Origin: Chelonoidis abingdonii
Taxonomy: Eukaryota; Chordata; Testudines; Testudinidae
Direction: 5' to 3'
DNA: 64,000 nt
Assembly (NCBI RefSeq): GCF_003597395.2
Contig: NC_133778.1
Location: 22,657,228-22,721,227 of the forward strand
Position 1 is the stretch's first letter. The number at the start of each line of letters is the position of its first letter. This document shows, in pieces, positions 51,501 through 60,100 of this stretch. The notes beneath the pieces are model-generated. The model was not told where the DNA came from. It searched no databases and saw only the letters and a program-made list of their open reading frames with translations. The position numbers and the translations under genes were made by a program.

Positions 51501-54500
51501 TCACTTACAAAGGCAGTTCTTTTGGGTAGGGAGTAAGGCCTTTTGAAAGGATAATCTACATTGCAGCTGCTGACTCTACTTTCCTTGTAGGTGAGAGGGA
51601 AAAAGGGAGAGTTCATTTTCCAGGTCTTTCATCAGCACCAAATCCAATATAATAAAAATATTTTGAAAGATGAGGACCCAAAGGACTCCAGTTTTAAATG
51701 ACCTTAGCCATGGGCCAAGTTTTGGGATGAAACGAAACAATTCCTTGACAGATAAGAGGAATTCTGAGTATAGCAAGAAAGTTTAACCCTGACCTTAAAT
51801 CCTTTCAAGCACTCACCAGAAAAGATGCCCAACAGGAATATTATTGCCAGAAAAGCAACCATCTTCATCACTCTCCTGGACTGCTCCTCTGGGGGGGAAA
51901 AAACAGTCCCACATGGAAATTGGTGCAATGCATTTTTTATTCATCTTTGTCATTAGAACTAGGCCAGCAATAGAAGACTGTAATCAGAGTGATCCTGCAG
52001 AACACTATGACACTTGCTTTGGTGCAGGAGACCCATCCCTGGCATCAGTGAGGAGCCCGGGGATTCTTTTGGCTTTGGTCTGGTATCTGGGGCCGGAAGA
52101 ATGGATTTCACAGTGGTTGCACAGTAGTGTCTGAACAGAAGAGTGCAGAACAAAATCTCAGCGTCCAGTTGCCTTAGCGGCTGCAGAGCAGATTGTCATG
52201 TTAGTAATGGGACAGATGCAGCCAGACACAAAGGGTAGCTATTATTCCTTGCTGTTATGAGAGAAGGACAGTGTGAGGGTGCTAGGGCAAGGCTATGAAG
52301 AGGGTAGGGAGAAATACAGCTGCTAAAGGAAGCCAGTAGATTTAATATTGAAGCTTTACTTCTCAGACCAGTTAACTCTGAAATCCTGAATAGTCAGTGA
52401 TTTTGTGATGGTCCCCTTGAAACAAGAAATACCCTACTGGAACTGACCTGTGGTCCATCTACTCCAACATACCTAACGGGATATGCCCTTGGTTGTGCAA
52501 CACAGGGGAATTGTTGGTGGTGTCTACCAATGTGCTGGTTTCAGGAAGACATTTGCTGGAGCAGCTGCTTCCTTCATGCAGCTCTGTGCCTGTCAATTAG
52601 ATAAATATCACTTCAGTAACACTAACGAAGGGAGGCGGGAATTTAGACTGCAAATCCCTTTGTAGCAGGGTCCTCGTGCTATCATTCTTCATTCTGACAT
52701 GCCTCGCACACTTGGAGTATGATTAAATAAATAACGGTAATAGAATTAATTAATAACAGCTGGAAAATCCAGGGAGAAGAACTACCAAGATGCCTGGGGT
52801 TGCTCTATTACGGGACACAAAATCCAAGAGGCCATGTAAAGGATTAGAAACTCTGACCCCACTCTACACCCCTGAGATGTATTTAAGGCTAGTCAGAAAC
52901 AGGTTTCCAAAGCAGGGCATGTTCCACTTTAAAGGGCTTTTGTTTGTATCCAGTAGTCACACACTTGCATCCTATACAGATTTTATAGCTGCTAAAGCCC
53001 CTATCAAAGAAACAAATCCATTTGTCAACATACTTCACCAGATCTGTCCCTGGTTCTGACACATCATGGCCCTGGCATTAGTGCCTACCAAGGTGCTGCT
53101 TTGAAGAGAATATTAGCTGATGAGACTGTTTCCCTGCACTTATCATAGTAACATCACTTCATTAATTCAGCCTCCATGTCAAACAGGAGATACTTTCTCC
53201 ATCCCTGTATTTTCTTGGTTTCTCTTTTACATTATAGCCAGAGGAATAGGTAGCATTGGCATATCTGGCCTGCTATCTTACTTATGGCCCATAGTTTTGT
53301 TAAATGCACAATGTAATGGGCCAGATCCTGGAAACCAGCTCTTCTACACCTGGGTTAGATTGAGGTGAGGTTGCAGTTGCAAGCCATTTTGTGGCCACCT
53401 GATCCTTGGCAGAGCCAGAGAGCCTGACAATTTAATGGGGAACCTCCAAGCATCTCAATACCACTTTAGGTTACACATGCCTTTCATCGGCACAACACCC
53501 TTGCTCGGGTTTGCCATAGGAGAAAGACAGAGAGATGTATAAACTAACTGCAGGTATTCTGCTCTGTTGAGTCTTCTGCATCTCTGTCGCTGTGTGGACA
53601 ATGGTCCTGCTCAGGGCTGCAGTGTTGTTTCAATCGTGTGACACTAGAAGAGTGCTTGCTCCTGTACGGTCTTTTGAAAATCCTAAGGGAGAGAGGAGAC
53701 CATGATGACAGGGACCCTCTCCAAGGAAAGTGAAGACTGTGTGGTATCCAGTGAAAAACTTTGCATTTCCCCTCATTAAAGGTCGTGACCCTTTATCCAT
53801 GCACACTCCTCAAGGGGAATTCTCTTAAGGAAGACATGGCACTGAGATCCCATGTAGACAGTAGACTGCTGCTGAATGTTCCAGAGTTGATTTACCTTGC
53901 TACAGAAGTTCTAGGGCTATCCCAGCTAGTATACATCTTCTTTACTGCCCAGAATTTCAGATGCATGCTAGTTTTCCATTGATCATAATGGGATGTCCAC
54001 ATTGGTCTGGGTCACTGGTAGTTTTTATGCTACCAAATAAAAAGCCTTCAAGCCAACAGACAGTGATTATCATTGGCAGGAGTATCTGAGATACAATGGC
54101 TAATTCCTAGTTTAAGCATTAAAACAGTGGTATCTCTGGTACCACCGCATAGTAACCCAGGAAATGTTGACTTTTTAATAGCAACCACTGCAAAATAAAT
54201 GTAGAACCCTTGTCAAACAGGTGTAGGGAAGTTATCAGATTCCTTTTTGCCACATCCAAAAGTGTCTTCAAACCCCAGGGAAATGGGATAGAACCTCTGC
54301 AAAGAGGAGCTCATTTCAGACTATCAGTTTGTACACAGTGCTCAGACTTAAAACTTATGCTGTTTTGCCTTAGACAGCATCACTGCCATATCAGCAATGC
54401 TCCTTTAGGGATCTAGGGAGCACAGAAAACATTACAGTAAAATGATCTAAAAGCAAAGCAAGATTAAAATTTTAAACATTGCCCCTTTGGCAGTTGTGAG

Positions 54501-55509
54501 TATCAGCTCCATAGCTCTGTCTGGGTACTGCAAATGCAAGAGAATTTTACTGATGACTTTCAGAACAATTCCAAACGAGTGAGTCCTGTATATGAACAAA
54601 AACAAGGATAATGCATCATAAGTGTATTTATAGTAGAATCCATTAGAAAGTTAACATTTCCCAACGGTTGCTATTGGTACAAGGGGAAAATCTGTGGTTA
54701 TCTCAGCTAGCATTTTTTACCAACTGTTGACAAGGGCTGTCTTTCTGTAATTCAATTTTTTTTATTTCGCTAAACTGAATAGTTTTATTTAGGATAATTC
54801 ATGATATACTGGTACTTGTAAATGTATTTTGTAAGCATAATGAAGTCCTTGTTATATCACTCTGTTATTCAGTGTGTGACAGATCTCTAGCTTTTTGTGT
54901 AGAATATAAAGTATCACATCCTAGGTTAGCTGGCTGAATGGTTTAGCACTATGGCCCTTGACTATGTCAGAGGTTATGGGTTCCAGTACCAACAGGAAAA
55001 TAATCATTTGGCCTCTTCCCCCACCCTATCTGTACCCAAGACTGTCTTTAAAATGTTAGGTTCATGACACTAGAGTAGGTGGGGATAGGAAAGAAGGAAA
55101 TGCCTTCTCTTCGATGGGCAAGAGAAGAAACATTTAAGTAGTTTCAAATCTGATAAAAATCAGCGTCCCAGCAAGTTGAATGTCAGCGACTCTCCTTGTA
55201 CATTGCATCCCCTTCCCTGCACCCTGTCTTTACAGGTTGTACTCTCTGGCTGGCAGGGACCATCTCTTCCTATGTGTGTCTGTATAGTGCCGAGCACATG
55301 TGGTGGTACAGCATCTGCAAGACCACTAATAGCAATAGCATGGACTGAAATACAGAGTGGATATACTGAAGTATTTTCTAATACAGTTCTTAAAAACCAA
55401 CATATGCTGACAGCCACAAGGCCCCCTCTTACCTCCTCACTCCTGTTTCTCGGTATATATTGGGCTTCTGCTTTTGAAGGCTGGCCAGTCTTCCACTGCG
55501 CCTTTCCAT
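42469..55509 (-). CDS. SUN domain-containing protein 3-like gene, ten coding exons
   Basis: Predicted LINC-complex protein of the inner nuclear membrane. SUN domains bind KASH peptides of nesprins in the perinuclear space and couple the nucleus to the cytoskeleton (family knowledge). Coding exons, 5' to 3' on the minus strand: 55509-55433, 53682-53549, 51888-51817, 50129-50066, 49253-49121, 47792-47711, 47423-47320, 44100-43933, 43372-43277, 42582-42469. Every intron is GT/AG and the split codons agree at every junction, giving about 347 residues, close to mammalian SUN3 (about 357). Layout: basic tail 1-79, membrane segment about 80-98, coiled coil about 108-152, SUN domain about 181-347 with DFALKSLGAS, PGNCWALRG, ISSAPKNFAIY, YDQEGFPVQTF and LSNWGHQNYTCIYG. 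The cysteines of the conserved SUN disulfide are present (about 230 and 335). SUN3 is favoured over SUN1/2 by the short length and over SPAG4/SUN5 by motif wording. The start is the ATG at 55509 in ACAATGG context; the frame stays open upstream to the exon edge, so a longer N-terminus or extra 5' exon is possible. Confidence 0.93.
43277..43372 (-). CDS. SUN3-like exon 9 (SUN domain)
   Basis: 96 bases, 32 codons, acceptor cttctttaag and donor gtatgc. Encodes GAFLGEFVYDQEGFPVQTFK and flanks, matching the LGxFxYDxxGxxxQTF strand pair of SUN domains. Phase 0 at both ends. Confidence 0.96.
43561..43914. mobile_element. Foldback repeat with GTGGGCTACAGCCCAC core, SUN intron 8-9
   Basis: Left arm (GGAGTACTTGTGGCATCTTA to about 43650) is an imperfect reverse complement of the right arm (about 43795-43880, ending GGTGCCACAAGTACTCC), followed by the tail AACACGGCTGCTACTCTGAA. 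The family seems turtle-typical (from memory). It ends 18 bases from the 3' edge of SUN exon 8. Confidence 0.8.
43933..44100 (-). CDS. SUN3-like exon 8 (SUN domain core)
   Basis: 168 bases, exactly 56 codons, between acceptor gggttccag and donor gtgagtaac. Encodes PGNCWALRGARGYVVVKL, then VTLDHIA and ISSAPKNFAIY, the most diagnostic part of a SUN domain. The donor lies only about 18 bases from the edge of a palindromic repeat in the following intron. Confidence 0.97.
45257..45583 (-). pseudogene. Ty3/gypsy-type integrase core relic
   Basis: Open on the minus strand from 45583 to a TAA at 45325-45323, with conceptual read-through in the same frame to a TAG at 45259-45257. It shows the D,D-35-E signature of retroelement integrases: first Asp in TVIDYYS (about 45508), second in LLSDNG (about 45394), then exactly 35 residues, counting the TAA position, to the Glu of VVERLHG (about 45286), just after HPQGN. 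The two stops and a short gap between the first two Asp residues show decay. It lies in the intron between SUN exons 7 and 8, on the gene's strand. Flanking sequence (about 44.6-45.7 kb) may be the rest of the element but I could not assign domains. Most like a Ty3/gypsy LTR retrotransposon; an endogenous retrovirus is less likely. Confidence 0.8.
46629..46954. mobile_element. Second GTGGGCTACAGCCCAC repeat with a perfect hairpin, SUN intron 7-8
   Basis: Same family as 43561-43914. Its 5' part holds two 45-base arms (46629-46673 and 46682-46726) that are exact reverse complements around an 8-base loop. A third, slightly diverged arm follows at about 46845-46915, then the tail AACACGGCTGCTACTCTGAA. 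The arrangement suggests an internal deletion or nested copy. Confidence 0.85.
47320..47423 (-). CDS. SUN3-like exon 7 (SUN domain, KASH-lid region)
   Basis: 104 bases between acceptor atatctgcag and donor gtaggaa. Encodes ASVVKYSESYKTG through SRSPDVILQ. The region corresponds to the KASH lid and the strand leading to VILQ. At the place where SUN1/SUN2 have the Cys of the (T)RCSETY motif, this protein has Tyr (about residue 194), as expected for a SUN3-type protein that cannot make that SUN-KASH disulfide. Confidence 0.95.
47711..47792 (-). CDS. SUN3-like exon 6 (start of SUN domain)
   Basis: 82 bases between acceptor cttcacag and donor gtaagcc. Encodes RIQREDFALKSLG after a linker. The D-(F/Y)-AL-(K/E)-S-x-G-(A/G)-S entry motif opens the SUN domain in SUN3, SPAG4 and SUN5. 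The split Gly codon is completed by exon 7. Confidence 0.93.
48360..48470 (+). repeat. SINE tail in SUN intron 5-6
   Basis: TTTGTATAGAACCTAGCACC then ATGGGCCCCC and a GCACCACCATAAACA tail, the same SINE family tail as at 19215 and 55230. Antisense to the SUN3-like gene. Confidence 0.65.
49121..49253 (-). CDS. SUN3-like exon 5 (coiled coil)
   Basis: 133 bases, acceptor tttataaag (weak pyrimidine tract) and donor gtgagg. Encodes a Gln/Leu/Ile-rich helix (HQNEILQQHLQREIDDFQ, then ITELQIQVATLAKM) with heptad-like spacing, as in the trimerising coiled coil of SUN proteins, and ends in a basic RRRTKK. It leaves phase 0, matching the next exon. Confidence 0.86.
49765..49792 (+). repeat. (AGAAG)n microsatellite
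   Basis: A run of AGAAG pentamers (about five units) in the intron between SUN exons 4 and 5. Confidence 0.85.
50066..50129 (-). CDS. SUN3-like exon 4 (lumenal stalk)
   Basis: 64 bases between acceptor ttttgtctctag and donor gtaaaaa. Encodes FVHGFRLPSGTCKQQMQLKL, which finishes the membrane segment and enters the lumenal stalk. Two split bases at each end combine with exons 3 and 5 as Ala and Arg. The exon is short and the call rests on phase and position. Confidence 0.8.
50505..51250 (-). repeat. CR1 LINE fragment: end of reverse transcriptase ORF and 3'UTR
   Basis: On the minus strand, a relic peptide with CNALTKKANTILGFINRE (51159-50962 region) corresponds to the C-terminal part of CR1 ORF2, and a second with FKLEIRHRFLTVRVINHWNN (50868-50626 region) to the very end of ORF2. 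The CR1 3'UTR follows. Frameshifts and stops show it is dead. It lies in SUN intron 3-4, in the gene's orientation. Confidence 0.9.
51817..51888 (-). CDS. SUN3-like exon 3 (transmembrane segment)
   Basis: 72 bases between the polypyrimidine acceptor ttccccccag and donor gtgagtg. Encodes EQSRRVMKMVAFLAIIFLLG and the next residues: basic residues then a hydrophobic run, the single inner-nuclear-membrane anchor expected of a SUN protein. Phase 1 to phase 1 joins match both neighbours. Confidence 0.88.
53549..53682 (-). CDS. SUN3-like exon 2
   Basis: 134 bases between acceptor ctcccttag and donor gttagt. It encodes residues about 26-70, a hydrophilic stretch with basic IFKRPYRSKHSS followed by a Cys/His/acidic segment ending EQNTC. 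The first base completes Arg from exon 1 and the last base starts Lys completed by exon 3. No similarity outside the gene was recognised; phase agreement and position in the series support it. Confidence 0.82.
55230..55330 (+). repeat. SINE tail in SUN intron 1-2
   Basis: CAGGGACCATCTCTTCCTAT, then GTCTGTATAGTGCCGAGCAC. Fits the amniote SINE tail family, antisense to the gene. The body is missing or unrecognisable. Confidence 0.65.
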
Positions 55510-55555
55510 TGTGTTTCCTCCAAAGAAACTGCCCACAGAACCTGCCTTGTTCAGC
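55433..55555 (-). CDS. SUN3-like exon 1 of those recognised (start codon exon)
   Basis: The acceptor tatctcccag precedes 55555 and the donor gtaagag follows 55433. The ATG at 55509-55507 begins MERRSGRLASLQKQ, an Arg/Lys-rich nucleoplasmic tail like the N-termini of other SUN proteins (for example the RRS start of SPAG4/SUN2). The 46 bases before the ATG are open in frame, so they may be 5'UTR or coding. The exon ends with two bases of a codon, completed as Arg by the next exon. A functional-looking acceptor implies at least one exon further upstream, which I could not identify. Confidence 0.85.
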
Positions 55556-55951
55556 CTGGGAGATAAAGATAGGGATATTTTAATTAGTTCAAAGTGATCA
55601 ATACAAAGTAGCTTGGATCAATGAGGCCTGTAAAAAAATGTAGGATGACAAGAAACATTGTTAAATATAATCCAAAAGCCATTGAGGAGATTACAACAGA
55701 TCCATTTCAAGTTAAGGAACAAAATGCTAATGCTTTATCTTTTACCTAAAACATTACAAGGTTCTTGGCATAGGTTAATTGTCTTACTAGTGGGCTGTGG
55801 AAAGAATCATTCACAGGCAGTATCTGAAAGAGAGTACAATGTAGCAATGGATACTAACATATCTTTATTTATGCTCTATCAGCTGTACCCCAGCATTATT
55901 GCAGGCACTTTGGTCTAGATTGTGATACTACTGAATGCAAGTAAGAGCAAC

Positions 55952-57112
55952 TGTGATGGGTCCCCCCGGGTACAACCTGGAACTGGGGTATCACTGCGCC
56001 CTCTCTCTCACTAGCCTGGGCTCCCTTTACACTGTACTGGTATGACAAGTTGCAGACCATGTTGAGTCCTGCACTCACACAGACCTTTAAACAAGCAGGG
56101 ACACACCCAGCTCCACAGCCTAGGACACCAGAGCTGTACCGTCTTGCTCTGGTCAAAAGCCTGACCAGTAAAGATTATTACCCAGTCCGCCCCTCCCCCA
56201 GTGTGGAGAGGACAATGCACCAGCCCCTGGTCCTCCGCAGATTTCCCTTTACACTTTAAACAACACACTGGTTTAGGTAAAAAATATATAACACATTTAT
56301 TAACTATGGAAAGATAAATTTTAAATGATTATAAGCAACAGCATACATATCAAAGTAGATTACCAGAAGAAATAAAACAAAATGCAATCTAAGTTCTCTA
56401 AACTGGATAGGATTTGAATCAAGCAGTGTCTTACCCTGTTAGATAGTACAAACAGTCAACCAAGCTTCCATACACTGGCAGGTTTCCTTCTTTCCTGCCT
56501 GGAACCCCACTTCCCCCATTCAGTCTTTGTTCCTAAGGTGCTTTCAGGTGCTGTGTTGTAAGGGGAGTGAGGCCCCTCGGTGATGTCACTTCCCTCTTTT
56601 ATAGTTTCTTCCATACAGAGGGAACGTCTTTGTTTCAAGCCAAGCCCCCAACACAGTTTATGGAAAAATACAGGCACTAAAATGGAGTCCAGTATCACTT
56701 GATCTAGTCACATGCTCTTGCACGCTTTGAAGAGTCATGGTAGCCATTACCTATATTTTGGCTGAAATGTCCTCAGGAAAAATCATGAGGGGAGGTTTTC
56801 CCATGGCTCATTGTCTTTGCTGATGAGCCATTACCTTAGATAGCCTCTTCACAATGTGCTGGCTAGACTGGATGTAAACAAACTTTGTGGGTGTTCCCAG
56901 GAGCAAACACATTTGAAATACAGATGCATAGTCAATATTCATAACTTCAGATACAAAAATGATACATGCATACAAATAGGGTAATCACCTTCAGCCAATC
57001 AGAACTTTTCCATTGACACTCACATAACATATTTTGTACAAAATGCCTCATAATTATGTCATCATCATAACGCAATCATAGCACTATGGTGAATATGGGG
57101 TGCAGTGTCCCA
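55952..57112. mobile_element. Solo-LTR-like element, 1.16 kb
   Basis: Starts TGTGATGGGTCC and ends GTGCAGTGTCCCA, so it has TG...CA ends. Flanking pentamers gcaac and gtaac agree at 4 of 5 positions, consistent with an aged target duplication. Internal wording (CACCTTCAGCCAATCAGAAC, TGAATATGGGGTGCAGTGTC) matches a long reptile repeat I recall. It sits about 400 bases 5' of the first recognised SUN3-like exon. Orientation is uncertain. Confidence 0.65.
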
Positions 57113-60100
57113 GTAACATAATCCATAAGTAGCTCCTTTGATTTCATTGGGACTAGCACCCTACATCAGGAGTAAGGACATAATTTGGCCCTTTGGGTGT
57201 ATGGCAACCTGTCTGGATACAGCAGAAATATTAAGCACCGAGCCATGTAATGAAACAACAGATATTTGCCTCTTGCAGGGAGCTCCAGAGAACATGTCTA
57301 CACAGGAGACACTCAGGAAAATAAAGCCAAATTAACTAAAGTTATAATGTTAAATTGCATTAGTTAAGGTGCATTAAGACCCATGTGTGAAAGTTCTCAT
57401 TCAGAAATAAAGTGACCTTAATTTGCTTTAGCTTAATTCAGTGAGTGCCCCTGTTTAGACAAGCGCAAAGTTTTAAAAGTATTAGACACTAAAGTGATAG
57501 GAGATTCAGAAAAGCCTAAGATAGAGGTGAGGGCCCAGTCTAGTATCCACATAAGGGTATGAAAGTCTTTCCACTGATTTAAATGGATTTGGGACCAGGG
57601 CCTGAGTGAAGCAAGTCTCTGTTCCCAATAAATTTCCATTTCCTGCTGGGAAAATACAGGCACACAGTAAAAAGATTAACCCTACCCCAGAAAGCTCAGG
57701 CTGGGATTTCTAAAGGAGACTAAGGGAAAGAGACTCCCAACTCTGACCGGATTTTGATGGGCTTGGGGCTATTGTGCCATTGCATTGCTCTTATCATGGT
57801 CCCCATGGGCCACCTGATTTCAATTTTAAACAGTTACCAGGCAGCAGCTTTGAACGGTCTCCAGTACTGCCTGGTAGAGCGTGCCACCGCACTTCTCTTG
57901 CAATCTGCCTTTGAAAGTCTACCGATAGGCACCATCAACAAAGAGGAGTGTCATGTCACATCACAGGGCCAGATTCTGACATCACTTACACTGGTGTAAA
58001 TCCAATCACTCCATTCAAGACCAGGAGAGCTGAAGAATCAGGTCATTTTTATTTAGATGCCTAAATAAGGACTTAACTATCTCAATTTAGGTTCATGTTT
58101 CAAAAGGTTTTAGCCTTCCAGTCCAGTAAGCGTAGGATGGTTGGGTAGCCCTGAACTCTACAAAGGTAAGTCCACTGCAGTTTTTCCTTTGGGCTTCATT
58201 CCTTGTATCTGGACCCCAAATATTTCATGACCCTCCTTTTCATCACTGTAGCCAGAGTTTTGGAAATAGTGCTGCTCTTGCACCTCTCCTTCCGGTTCTC
58301 TCTCATATTATCTGTGCTGGCAATGCAAGAGAACAGCACCATCAGGCTTGTAATTATGCCCTCCTCTATTCTGCTCTTGTTCCCACTCCTCCAGTTGTGT
58401 ACAATTCAGTAAATTAAATAAGTATTTTACATAAAAAAGCTGTAATGTTCTTACCTCGGAAGAAACTCGAACCTTGTCCCACTGAGACCAGTCGTTAAAC
58501 TTCCATTGAGTTCAGCAGGATGGGATCAAGCCCTGTTATATATGTCTCAGTTCTTTAAGGGAAATGATTGCATGTATTGTATATTGCTGTAACACACTGT
58601 GCTCTTTACATATTTCAGTAGTGACATTTGTCTCTAATCAAATGGCTCAACAGTAAGAAAAACTAAATGCTTTGTATGCCCCATGACCTCACAAAGACTC
58701 ACTAGTATGATGTTCAGCCAGACATGAGGTCACACAGCAGCTGACCAGTTTTTAGCCCAAAGCACAATAAAAATGATACTCTGGTTAAAGAGACAGATCT
58801 TTAGATAAATAAATATTTCCAGTTTGTTCTGCTACAGACAGTGATATCCTCATTCCCCACTAAGTCTCTAGCTTATCAGAGAAGCTGTGTATATGTGATA
58901 TGAGTCGTATCGCAAATTGTGCATATGTGTTATACCGTCTTTCCAACATAGTGTCGTTAGCACTTTCTACCTTGTGTAAACCCTACATAGATTAGTTTTG
59001 TAAAGCCCTCTAGAAGAAATTTGGCTGCGTTAGATTCTATGTGCAACACCTGTCATCCACCTGTAATTGAAAACCCCACTACCTGTGTGCCTATTCCTCC
59101 AATGCAACAGATGCATGTGGGATGCCTGAAATCAATACTGGATCTAGAGTAAGAAGTGACATTTTATGAGTTTACAAGTGAATAGGGAGACAGAGATTCC
59201 CCTGGTGCACAGCTATAGCCTCTTATCCTTAAGAGGGTCTGATTTTTATTGGCAATGAGATAAGTTGGTTATTAAGAAATCTAAGTACAGTAAAATTTTC
59301 ACCAATTCTCATTAATGACTGGGAAACTGAACGTTGTGAAATAGCAAGTGAAATCAAGAGTTGAAATGGATGACAACACTTCATCATGCACTAGTAAATG
59401 ATATGCAGTATATTTTATAAAAGCTATTAGGTCTTAGTAATGTGAGACCTTACTACAGAACTCAGAAAGGTGGGGAAGACAATAGTTTTGTGCACAAATC
59501 ACAAGGTGTGCAGGGTAACAACCATCTGTTCCAGTGTATTTCCGATGCTACAAGAGAACGTGGAAACCTCTAGAAGGTGATATACTAGTAAACACACAGA
59601 AGAACAGTTTTAGTGTTTGGGACATTTGTGGTCTTATTGCTGGGATACAACCTTGAACCCAAAGTCTGTGCCAGGGGGAGCAGATTCACAAAGATTTATT
59701 TTTCAAATGTTGGTATAAAATTTAAGTCAATGCACATCACTAGTTTGGGATCTTAAATTCTCTGGTCCCCAGTTTTCCTCTCACATGTACTGTTGTGGGT
59801 CAGGAATAACTTCATGGAAGACAAAATGTTCCATTGATATAAACCCAGTGTGAAAAGAGACTCAAGCCTTTTTCATTTAATTTTATGGAAAAGAAAGGGT
59901 TGGCCATTGATCTTTAACCCTTTGTGATGATAGGGATGGCTCTGAAATGGCCATCAATGATTCCTTCACCTGCTGCAAATAGTGACTCTCAGTATGACTA
60001 CCACAATAAAAATAAAATCTTCATCATCACACTATTCTGCAGTTGCCACCAGTGTTTTAAATGCTATCTTGTAGTCACCATTACTGATTACGAATATTAT

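Noticed and set aside
58455..58545. Candidate 5' exon of the SUN3-like gene ending at a gtaagaac donor on the minus strand
   Set aside because: The donor is good, but the preceding sequence looks like a palindromic MITE (GGGCTTGATCCCATCCTG) and there is no independent evidence of transcription.
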